Part shown: positions 35,354-42,152 of the stretch, piece after piece
Layout of the letters: each line of letters opens with the position of its first letter
How positions within the stretch are numbered: the stretch's first letter is position 1
Assembly: GCA_963790505.1 (NCBI GenBank)
Contig: CAWBOT010000004.1
Location: 1,178,001 to 1,242,000 of the forward strand
Source: Acidisarcina sp963790505
GTDB taxonomy: Bacteria; Acidobacteriota; Terriglobia; Terriglobales; Acidobacteriaceae
Direction: 5' to 3'
Length of the DNA stretch: 64,000 bases
Notes under the pieces: generated by a model
Seen by the model: the letters and a program-made list of their open reading frames with translations, nothing else
What the model was told of the DNA's origin: nothing
The model's database searches: none
Made by a program: the position numbers and the translations under genes

Positions 35354-36796
35354 TTAGTGGTGGTGATTATCGCTGACGGGTTCGGGGTGAATGAGGACGC
35401 GATGGACTTCGGGCGATTCGAGCTTGAATTCGTCTTCGAGGCCGGTGATGACGTCGTGCACCTGCTGCATTTCGAGCGCGTCAGGCAGGGTGCAATGGCA
35501 GGAGACGTGGATGCGATCGCCGATGCGGCCGATGACGACGTCGTGAATGTCGAGCACTTCGGGAAATTGGCGGGCGGCATGGCGCAGGTGGGCCTCGATC
35601 TTACGATCGCGTTCGACGCTCACCGGCAGCTCGATGGTCGAGGGCTCACTCTCGATGTGGGTCAGCACCGACTGGATCTGCGGCACCTCGGAGCGAATTT
35701 CGTCTTCGATACGGCGAACGAAGTCGTGGGCCTCGCGTAGAGGCATGGTCTCGTTGACCTCGATGTGTTGTTCGACGTTGAATCTGTCGTTCACGGACTG
35801 CACGCTGACGTCGTGCAAGACGACATTGTTGCGCGAGGCGACGGCGCGGACCTTATCGAAGACGCTTTCCGCATTGGTTTCGCGAGGGACAGTGTGGACG
35901 ACGACATCGGCATCGGGGATGACGCGGCGTACCGCTTCGGTCGCGTCGCGGACGAGGTCCTCGGTGTGCTGGAAGGTGAGATGGCGAGAGAGCGAGAGGG
36001 TGAGGTCGGCGAAATACGAAGTGCCGGAGCGCCGGACGCGTGCCTGGTCGACGGCGAGCACACCATCGACGCGTGAGACCTCGTCGATCATGTGCTGGCG
36101 GGTTTCGGCGGGGGCGGAGTCGAGCAGCACGGCGATGGTCTTGCTGGCGAGCTCCCAACTGAAGCGCAGGATCAGGATGGAGACAACGATGGCGGCGACC
36201 GGATCGGCGTAGTGCAGCCAGGGAATGTGGAAGTGTTCGCCGACCCAGGTGGCGGCGAGACCCACCAGTACCGCGAGGGTCGCCCAGATGTCTGAGGCGA
36301 AATGCAAAGCATCGGCCTCGAGCGCGGCGCTGCCGTGACGCCTGGCGACGATCAGCAACTGGCGGGAACGCCAGAAGTCGACGGCGATCGAGGTCAGTAG
36401 GATAGCGAAGGGCCAGAGCGACAGCCGGATTTCGGTGGGGTGGAAGAAGATGCGGTTGATGGCTTCGTAGGTGATCCAGATGCAGGAGATCACCATCAGG
36501 CCGGTCTCGACGAAGGCGGAGAGGTTCTCGATCTTGCCGTGGCCGTAGGTGTGATCTTCGTCGGCCGGCTTGCCGGAGACGCGGACGGAGAAGAAAGTCA
36601 GCCCTGCGCCAAGCAGGTCGATCCCCGAATGAGCGGCATCGGAGAGCATACCGAGCGAGCCGGTGAGGATTCCAGTAACGACCTTGAGGAAGGTCATCGC
36701 GCAGGCGGCGAAGACAGAGAGCAGCGCCGCCGAGGTCTTTTCGGCGGTGACCCGCTGGGCGTTGTGAACGTCCTGGTTTTGGGCAGCGATAGGCAA
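35354..36796 (-). CDS. Cation diffusion facilitator with an extended C-terminal domain
   Basis: Inner-membrane antiporter for divalent metals (Zn, Fe, Mn or Co). Six helices fill residues 20-225, with the metal-site pattern SDAAHSGIDLLG and, in helix 5, HYADPVAAIVVS; DEDHTYGHGKIENLSAF is the classic loop. The cytoplasmic part is 250 residues, about three times the usual, and looks like two or three successive ZT-dimer modules (RVRRSGTSYFADLTLSLS, VNDRFNVEQHIEVNE, GRIGDRIHVSCHCTLP). The C-terminus is histidine-rich (DNHHH). It is separated from osmC by 18 bases on the same strand. The metal cannot be told. Confidence 0.95.
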   Translation of the reverse strand: MPIAAQNQDVHNAQRVTAEKTSAALLSVFAACAMTFLKVVTGILTGSLGMLSDAAHSGIDLLGAGLTFFSVRVSGKPADEDHTYGHGKIENLSAFVETGLMVISCIWITYEAINRIFFHPTEIRLSLWPFAILLTSIAVDFWRSRQLLIVARRHGSAALEADALHFASDIWATLAVLVGLAATWVGEHFHIPWLHYADPVAAIVVSILILRFSWELASKTIAVLLDSAPAETRQHMIDEVSRVDGVLAVDQARVRRSGTSYFADLTLSLSRHLTFQHTEDLVRDATEAVRRVIPDADVVVHTVPRETNAESVFDKVRAVASRNNVVLHDVSVQSVNDRFNVEQHIEVNETMPLREAHDFVRRIEDEIRSEVPQIQSVLTHIESEPSTIELPVSVERDRKIEAHLRHAARQFPEVLDIHDVVIGRIGDRIHVSCHCTLPDALEMQQVHDVITGLEDEFKLESPEVHRVLIHPEPVSDNHHH

Positions 36797-36866
36797 TCTT
36801 CCGGTCTCCGCAGCTTTCAGAGTATAACCGGGCCGCAGTTAAAGCCGAAAGAAGCCGGAAGGGCGA

Positions 36867-37313
36867 TCAGGTCGCGGTGTCGAGGCGGAATGGCTCGCGA
36901 TATGGCTCGACGGGATATCCCTTTTGCTTCCAGCCGCCCAGGCCGCCCTTGAGGAATTTCACCTTTGTAAAGTGCAGCGCCTGGGCGCGTTGGGAAATGA
37001 GCTTCGCCGTCGCATCGCTCGGGCAGGTGCAGTAGACGACGACTTCACGGTCGCGGGGAATCAGTTTCGCGTTATCCTCAATCTCTTTCGGAGGGACGCG
37101 GCGCGCGCCGGGGATGATCTCCGATTCTGTGAGCAGATCGAGCGGCTGGCGAACATCAAAGAGGAGGACTTCCATCTTTGCGTTCAGCTGAGCGTACAGG
37201 TCCTCGGGCGTGATGCTGTGCAGTTCCAGATCGCGACGCTCTTTCACCGCTTTGACCCAGAAGGCGATGAAGATCGCAATCACCACCACGACGCCAATCA
37301 GCAGCAGAGGCAT
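36867..37313 (-). CDS. Membrane-anchored rhodanese-domain protein
   Basis: 148 residues from the ATG at 37313, chosen because AGGAG lies eight bases before it and because the protein then begins with a clean membrane helix (LLLIGVVVVIAIFIAFWVKA). The rhodanese domain covers about 40-140 (VLLFDVRQPLDLLTESEIIPGARRV... and the active-site loop VVYCTCPSDATA with the sulphur-carrying Cys). It probably transfers sulphur near the inner membrane. Same strand as the downstream cation exporter and the upstream mutY. Confidence 0.93.
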   Translation of the reverse strand: MPLLLIGVVVVIAIFIAFWVKAVKERRDLELHSITPEDLYAQLNAKMEVLLFDVRQPLDLLTESEIIPGARRVPPKEIEDNAKLIPRDREVVVYCTCPSDATAKLISQRAQALHFTKVKFLKGGLGGWKQKGYPVEPYREPFRLDTAT

Positions 37314-37387
37314 TTCGCGCTCCTGACAACCCTTAGCAAGGGATTCGCGCGGTGGCCTGCAGGATTCTTTCCCGTGGTTGAATCGGA

Positions 37388-38446
37388 TTATGAACTCTCG
37401 AGCGACCCGAGGCGAAGGAATATCTTCCTTGCCAGACCGGTCAGCGGGAGTTTGGACAGATCGCTGACTGATATCCAACGGCGAGCGGCGCCTTCAGGCA
37501 GAGCTGCGGAGAAACGGCGTTCTGGAAGGCAGGCGATGACGGAGACGCGGTAGTTGGTCTGCATGATCGAGTGGCGCAACGCCAGTAGCGGCTCCGCGTC
37601 GGGGGACGCGTCACGAGAGCTGGGCAATTCCCACATTCCGGGCATGACAGTTGCGCTTGCCGGGCGCTGCTCGAGAAGCACCTGGGCGACGCCCTTCCGC
37701 TGCCTTCGATAGAGACCAACGGAGATATCGACGTTGGTCGCTGTCTTGCGTTGGGCAGCGGGGTGTTCGCCTCGGGTGCGGCAAGTCTTCTGCACCGGGC
37801 ATTGCAGACATAGCGGATTTCGCGGCAGGCAGACGGTTGCGCCCAGCTCCATCATTGCCTGGTTGAAATCGCCGGGACGCGTGGGGTCGATAAGCTTCGA
37901 AGCGAGCATCTGGATCTCGGCAGCGTTGAGGGTACGGTGCGGCTTGGCGTTATTGGTTGCGCCGCTTTCCGCGGCTCCGGTCTGGCGGAGGAGCACGCGC
38001 TCGACGTTCCCGTCGACGACGGCCGCGACCTCGCCAAAGGCGATGCTGGCTATGGCGGCTGAGGTGTAGGCTCCGATGCCTGGGAGGGTGCGGAGTTCGG
38101 CTGCGGTCCGGGGGATCTTGCCGGCGTAGTCGGCGACTACGGCCTTCGCTCCTTTATGGAGGAACCGGGCGCGGCGGTAGTAACCGAGGCCGCTCCAGGC
38201 GGCGAGGACTTTGTCTTCTCCGGCGGCGCCAAGGGCCACGACGGTCGGGAAGCGGGTCATCCAGTTGGCGTAGTGGGCGAGCACGGCAGCGACGCGGGTC
38301 TGCTGCAGCATGATTTCAGAGACCCAGATGGCGTAGGGGTCGCGGCTGCGACGCCAGGGGAGGTCGCGTTTGTTAAGGTCGAACCAGGTGAGCAGGTTTG
38401 CCCGGAATTCGCTGACCTGAGTTGAAGTGAAAAGCCTCGTTGTCAT
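37388..38446 (-). CDS. mutY: A/G-specific adenine DNA glycosylase MutY
   Basis: Removes adenine mispaired with 8-oxoguanine. The catalytic domain shows DLPWRRSRDPYAIWVSEIML (general acid Glu), the helix-hairpin-helix ELRTLPGIGAYTSAAI with VDGNVERV (catalytic Asp), and the 4Fe-4S cluster C-x6-C-x2-C-x5-C in CLPRNPLCLQCPVQKTC. A NUDIX-like 8-oxoG recognition domain closes the protein (about 235-350). 352 residues, complete. A perfect TTGAT-N4-ATCAA palindrome lies 38-51 bases upstream of its start. Confidence 0.97.
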   Translation of the reverse strand: MTTRLFTSTQVSEFRANLLTWFDLNKRDLPWRRSRDPYAIWVSEIMLQQTRVAAVLAHYANWMTRFPTVVALGAAGEDKVLAAWSGLGYYRRARFLHKGAKAVVADYAGKIPRTAAELRTLPGIGAYTSAAIASIAFGEVAAVVDGNVERVLLRQTGAAESGATNNAKPHRTLNAAEIQMLASKLIDPTRPGDFNQAMMELGATVCLPRNPLCLQCPVQKTCRTRGEHPAAQRKTATNVDISVGLYRRQRKGVAQVLLEQRPASATVMPGMWELPSSRDASPDAEPLLALRHSIMQTNYRVSVIACLPERRFSAALPEGAARRWISVSDLSKLPLTGLARKIFLRLGSLESS

Positions 38447-38483
38447 TATTGCTTCAGTCGCACTTCGGAGTCCTTTGGCCGAC

Positions 38484-38497
38484 TTGATCTAGATCAA
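38484..38497 (-). promoter_or_regulatory. FNR/CRP-type palindrome upstream of mutY
   Basis: TTGATCTAGATCAA is a perfect 14-base palindrome matching the consensus TTGAT-N4-ATCAA of FNR, Dnr and related CRP/FNR regulators. The gap holds only the mutY start; the lipoprotein gene on the other side reads away. A link between oxygen or nitrosative status and mutY is inferred. Confidence 0.5.
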
Positions 38498-38608
38498 GGG
38501 ATGGCTTAGCGGAATCAGGGTATGGTTCAAGCAAGTCAATTCCCGCAGAAGTCCTCAATCGTCAGCCTTTGGGCTGAGTCAGCTTGGCAAACCCTCCCTA
38601 AGAAGTCC

Positions 38609-38638
38609 AAAAAGCGAGCGCCCTCTAAATGGGCGCTC
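38609..38638 (-). terminator. Rho-independent terminator of the lipoprotein gene, with the stop codon in its loop
   Basis: On the minus strand GAGCGCCC and GGGCGCTC form an 8-base-pair stem around ATTTAGA, followed by GCTTTTT. The TAG stop of the lipoprotein gene (38625-38627) lies inside the loop. Confidence 0.8.
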
Positions 38639-39083
38639 CCGCCTGCGACTGCTGGCTATGGGCGATCAGGATGTAACTTCCGCCCTTGACCTGCTGCCAT
38701 ACGCTAAAGGCGGAGAAGTTCTGGGGAGCGCCATTCGGGCCGGAAATCTGCAGAGTGTAGTTCACGGTCATGTCAGGGCCATTGGGTTTGATGGAGGCGT
38801 CGCGAATGATGGCGTCTTTCAGGTTGAGCGACTGGAGGTAGGGAACAACCTGGTCGCTGCCCAGGGACTTGCCATCGACATGCCAGACCAGAGTGGTCGA
38901 AAACAATCCGGAGATGGTGTTCCATTGTTGCTTCTGCACCGTCTGCCACAGGATGCGCTCGTACTGTTCGGCGCTGGTGGTGTTTTTCAGCGTCGGCGAC
39001 TTCTGCTCAGGGAAAAGCGTGCAGCCGGTGGCGCTTATGGCGAGCGCGAGCGAGACAACAAGGAGGCGCAAGGGCTTTGGCAT
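38625..39083 (-). CDS. Lipoprotein with an NTF2/SnoaL-like (DUF4440-type) domain
   Basis: A lipoprotein signal peptide ends in the lipobox ISATGC (Cys at residue 21). The remaining domain of about 125 residues begins TTSAEQYERILWQTVQKQQWNTISGLFSTTLVWHVDG and looks like an NTF2-like cone fold (four beta strands, one helix pair). Members of this superfamily bind small ligands or have no known activity. 152 residues. The stop is inside the terminator hairpin. No sign of operon partners. Confidence 0.8.
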   Translation of the reverse strand: MPKPLRLLVVSLALAISATGCTLFPEQKSPTLKNTTSAEQYERILWQTVQKQQWNTISGLFSTTLVWHVDGKSLGSDQVVPYLQSLNLKDAIIRDASIKPNGPDMTVNYTLQISGPNGAPQNFSAFSVWQQVKGGSYILIAHSQQSQAGAPI

Positions 39084-39256
39084 GCAAGTCTGATTCTAGT
39101 ACCAGAGGTCTTTCTGACTGATCGGCGGAGCGATGCGGAGAAGCGATCCGGGGCTGAAGGCGGATCATCGCGTCCGCGTCTACAATAATTTGTCGCGCTC
39201 CAATGAGTGTTGAGCGCGGATTTTCGAGCACGCTTTGAATATCTAAGGAGAATGGA

Positions 39257-40507
39257 ATGCCCGGTTTATCCCACATGAAGCTGAAGAGTCAGATCAGGAA
39301 TGTAATCGCTTTCTCTGCGCTGCTATGGAGCGCAGGCCACGGCGCACTGCTCTTCGCGCAACAGGCCGGAGCAGCCGTTGAGAAGTCCGCTGCGCCAGTG
39401 CCATTGGTGGCAGCGCCCCCAAGGTATCCCGACCTGCAGCCAGATGGGAGCGCAGTCTTTCGCCTGGCGATGCCGAGCGCGCAGAGCGTGGACCTTCATC
39501 TCGAAGGCAAAAAAGACCCCTTCCCAATGACCAAGGGCGCTGACGGCGTCTGGAGCGTCTCGGTGCCGGGGCTTGCGCCGGAATACTACAGCTATTCCTT
39601 TACTGTCGACGGCAAGCCCGGCGAGCCGGGCAGCGGCGCCTCGGTGCTCGACCCGCACAACACCTTCATCAAGACGAGCTTCTTCAGCAACCAGAATGTC
39701 TTTCTGGTTCCCGGCAAGCCCGCGGAGCCCTGGGAGGTAGCCGACGTTCCCCATGGGACCGTTCATCATCACTACTACCACTCCAGTATCGTTGGGATCG
39801 ATAGCCAGTATTACGTCTACACGCCGCCGGGGTTTGACCCTAAGAGCGACAGAAAATATCCGGTGCTCTACCTGCTGCACGGCTACAGCGACGACCCGAG
39901 CGCGTGGACGTTTATGGGCCGCGCGAACATCATCCTCGACAACCTGATCGCTGCGGGCAAGGCGAAGCCGATGGTTGTGGTCATGCCGTGGGGCTATGGA
40001 GACATGCGGATCATCGATGGGGGCTGGGCGTCGTGGCGCGACCCCGCGGTGATTTCGAGCAACTTCAGCAAGTTTGGCCAGGCTTTGTTTCAGGAAGTCA
40101 TGCCGCAGGTCAAAAAGCAGTACCCGCTTTCTGACAAGCGCGAGGACCATGCGATCGCCGGGCTCTCCATGGGGGGCGCAGAGACGCTGCTGGTCGGCCT
40201 CAATCACACTGACGATTTCGCCTGGATTGGCGCCTTCAGCGCGGGCGGAATTGGCAGCGACCACTTCGAGCCGCTGTTTCCCGCGATTACCGCACAAACT
40301 GGGGCGCAGGTGCAATCGAAGCTCAAGCTGCTATGGATCGCCTGCGGAACCGAAGACGGCCTCTATCAGCCGAACCAGAAGTTCATTGCATGGTTGAAAG
40401 GCAATGGGATGTCGCCGACGGCGATCTCCACGCCGGGGATGCATGCGTGGATGGTCTGGCGGGGAAATTTGAGCGTCTTTGCTCCGCTGCTCTTTCAGAC
40501 CCGTTAA
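39257..40507 (+). CDS. Secreted esterase with N-terminal E-set/CBM48-like domain (CE1 type)
   Basis: A signal peptide (about 1-35) precedes an immunoglobulin-like E-set domain (VFRLAMPSAQSVDLHLEGKK, YYSYSFTVDG) and then an alpha/beta hydrolase at about 165-415. The nucleophile elbow GLSMGG is intact, as are VLYLLHGYSDDPSAWT (oxyanion region) and a late HAWMVW with the catalytic His; the Asp is probably in GTEDGLYQ. This is the arrangement of feruloyl and acetyl-xylan esterases and of IroE-like hydrolases. Because no xylan or siderophore genes are nearby, plant polysaccharide de-esterification is only a guess. Confidence 0.92.
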   Translation: MPGLSHMKLKSQIRNVIAFSALLWSAGHGALLFAQQAGAAVEKSAAPVPLVAAPPRYPDLQPDGSAVFRLAMPSAQSVDLHLEGKKDPFPMTKGADGVWSVSVPGLAPEYYSYSFTVDGKPGEPGSGASVLDPHNTFIKTSFFSNQNVFLVPGKPAEPWEVADVPHGTVHHHYYHSSIVGIDSQYYVYTPPGFDPKSDRKYPVLYLLHGYSDDPSAWTFMGRANIILDNLIAAGKAKPMVVVMPWGYGDMRIIDGGWASWRDPAVISSNFSKFGQALFQEVMPQVKKQYPLSDKREDHAIAGLSMGGAETLLVGLNHTDDFAWIGAFSAGGIGSDHFEPLFPAITAQTGAQVQSKLKLLWIACGTEDGLYQPNQKFIAWLKGNGMSPTAISTPGMHAWMVWRGNLSVFAPLLFQTR

Positions 40508-40513
40508 GCCTTT

Positions 40514-40966
40514 TTAGGCTGCGGCTTTTTCGATAGGGGTCGAGGGTTCTTCGGAGATCTCTTCGAGGCTCTTCCCCGTAGTTTCGGGGAGCAGGAAGAT
40601 GGTCGCGATCAGGCCGAGGACACTCACGATTGCGGCCGCGCCAGTGCATGAAGAAAGGGAAGGTGAAGACGCCAACGAATCCGCCGATTTTGCCGGTCGA
40701 AGCGGCGATGCCGTGGCCAGTGGTGCGGACTTTCACTGGAAAGACCTCCGAAGGATAGACGAACGTCGTCGCGTTAGGCCCTAACTCGGTGAAGAAGTAG
40801 CTCAAGCCGTAAATGATCAGGAAGGTGTAGGTTAGCTTTTCGACGTTTGGGATCACCGCAAGTAGGCCAAAGGTCGCTGCCATCATGCCGAAGCCCAGAC
40901 ATTGAATGGTCTTCCTGCCGGGACCTGTGAATGCCAGGTTAATGGGAAAAAGAAAGCGATCCGAGA
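40514..40966 (-). pseudogene. 3' fragment of an MFS transporter, frameshifted
   Basis: Only the last ~150 residues of a major-facilitator protein are recognisable: LAFTGPGRKTIQCLGFGMM, YGLSYFFTELGPNATTFVYP, GHGIAASTGKIGGFVGVF. A shift near 40648 moves the frame to the typical C-terminus VLGLIATIFLLPETTGKSLEE, ending at 40514. The first two-thirds of the gene are gone; the bases at 40967-41059 have no similarity. It is a clear remnant, facing the end of the esterase gene. Confidence 0.85.
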
Positions 40967-41059
40967 GGGGTGGCTTTTGCGCTTGCGGCGACTAAGCAGC
41001 CCGAGATAGGGACAAGGCGCATTGCGTCGGCACAGGTGCTGGGACGGACGCGAGGCTAC

Positions 41060-41917
41060 CTACCTACTTCGCTTCGATTCCGCCGAGGGCGCCATTTCGC
41101 GGAGGTAGTCGTCAAGGTCGCCGAGCTTGTCGGTGACCATGTTCAGCTTGCGGGAGAGGTTCTGGATCTCCGCTTCGGCGCGGCGGTTGACGTCGAAGTC
41201 CAATTCGCTGCGCAGGCGGTCCTTCTTGTCCTGCCGGTTCTGGCTCATCATGATCACCGGCGCCTGGATGGAGGCGAGCATCGATAGAAAGAGGTTGAGC
41301 AGAATGAAGGGATAGGGATCCCACGCTTTGCCTTTGAGCACGATATTAACAAGCGTGTAGATGGTCAACACAAGGCCGAAGAGCATGATGAAAGTCCAGG
41401 AACCTCCAAAGCTGGCAACCGTGTCGGCGATCTGTTCACCTACGGTCTCTTCCTCCTCAATGAGTTCGTTGGCGTTGCGGCCGGCGCGAAGCCGCACGAG
41501 TTGCTGCGAGGCATGAAATTGGTGCCCCAGAACGGTCAGCATGTCCATCCCAGCCATGGGTTTCCGTTGAAGCAGCGTGGCGATGTCGTCGCGGCTGATC
41601 TCGATGCAGGTGCTCTTCTCAATTGCGAGGGCATTCGTCTGGTGAGGGGTTTGGTCCAGCATCGAGGCGAAGCCGAAGAACTGCCCGTGGCCAGGCTGAT
41701 CGACGAGGACTTCCTGATGATCTTCGTCGACGGTTGTGACGTGTACCTCGCCCGACAGCAGAATGTAGGCGTTCTTGCCGGGATCGCCGATCTTGTAAAT
41801 GCGCTGCCGCGACGCGAACGCTTTGAGATCGACCTGCGCGGCGAGAACTGCAATTTCGTCGTTGTCGAGCAGGGCAAAGAGCGGGACATGTTTCAACTCT
41901 TCCGGATCGCACGGCAT
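41060..41917 (-). CDS. Cyclic-nucleotide-binding domain plus DUF1003 membrane protein
   Basis: N-terminal cNMP-binding (CRP-like) domain at about 10-125 (LFALLDNDEIAVLAAQVDLK, GKNAYILLSGEVHV, FFGFASMLDQTPHQTNALA), then a DUF1003 domain with two membrane helices (GGSWTFIMLFGLVLTIYTLV, PYPFILLNLFLSMLASIQAP) and the signature IMMSQNRQDKKDR, and a C-terminal coiled coil (AEIQNLSRKLNMVTDKLGDL). 285 residues. Such proteins may sense a nucleotide and modulate a membrane partner. It lies downstream of the large secreted protein on the same strand, 235 bases apart. Confidence 0.9.
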   Translation of the reverse strand: MPCDPEELKHVPLFALLDNDEIAVLAAQVDLKAFASRQRIYKIGDPGKNAYILLSGEVHVTTVDEDHQEVLVDQPGHGQFFGFASMLDQTPHQTNALAIEKSTCIEISRDDIATLLQRKPMAGMDMLTVLGHQFHASQQLVRLRAGRNANELIEEEETVGEQIADTVASFGGSWTFIMLFGLVLTIYTLVNIVLKGKAWDPYPFILLNLFLSMLASIQAPVIMMSQNRQDKKDRLRSELDFDVNRRAEAEIQNLSRKLNMVTDKLGDLDDYLREMAPSAESKRSR

Positions 41918-42107
41918 GGATCACCTCATTGGCGCTGGTCGGGCTACTGTAGGAGCCCCAAGAGACGATAACAGAGCGTGGATACGGAGTTGAAGGTGCC
42001 GAAGAAGGTGCTCAAGGGCAAGACTTATCCGAGGGATAGCTGTTGCTTCGCTGCCGGCTTAGGGGTTGCAGTGGCCCATTCAGTCTGCTCTTGGTCGCAG
42101 CCGTGCA

Positions 42108-42140
42108 CCCGGCGAGGTCCCTTGGAGGGTCCTCACCGGG
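42108..42140. terminator. Long near-perfect hairpin after the YadA-head-like gene
   Basis: CCCGG.GAGG.CCCT pairs with AGGG.CCTC.CCGGG across a TGG loop (two mismatches), 13 bases past the stop of the large secreted protein on the minus strand. No T-run follows, so it may terminate poorly or act as a 3' protecting structure. Confidence 0.45.
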
Positions 42141-42152
42141 GTTTAGGTGAGC

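Noticed and set aside
39257..42152. Region with a broken transporter, considered as a mobile-element scar
   Set aside because: No transposase, terminal inverted repeats or target duplications could be found around the MFS remnant.
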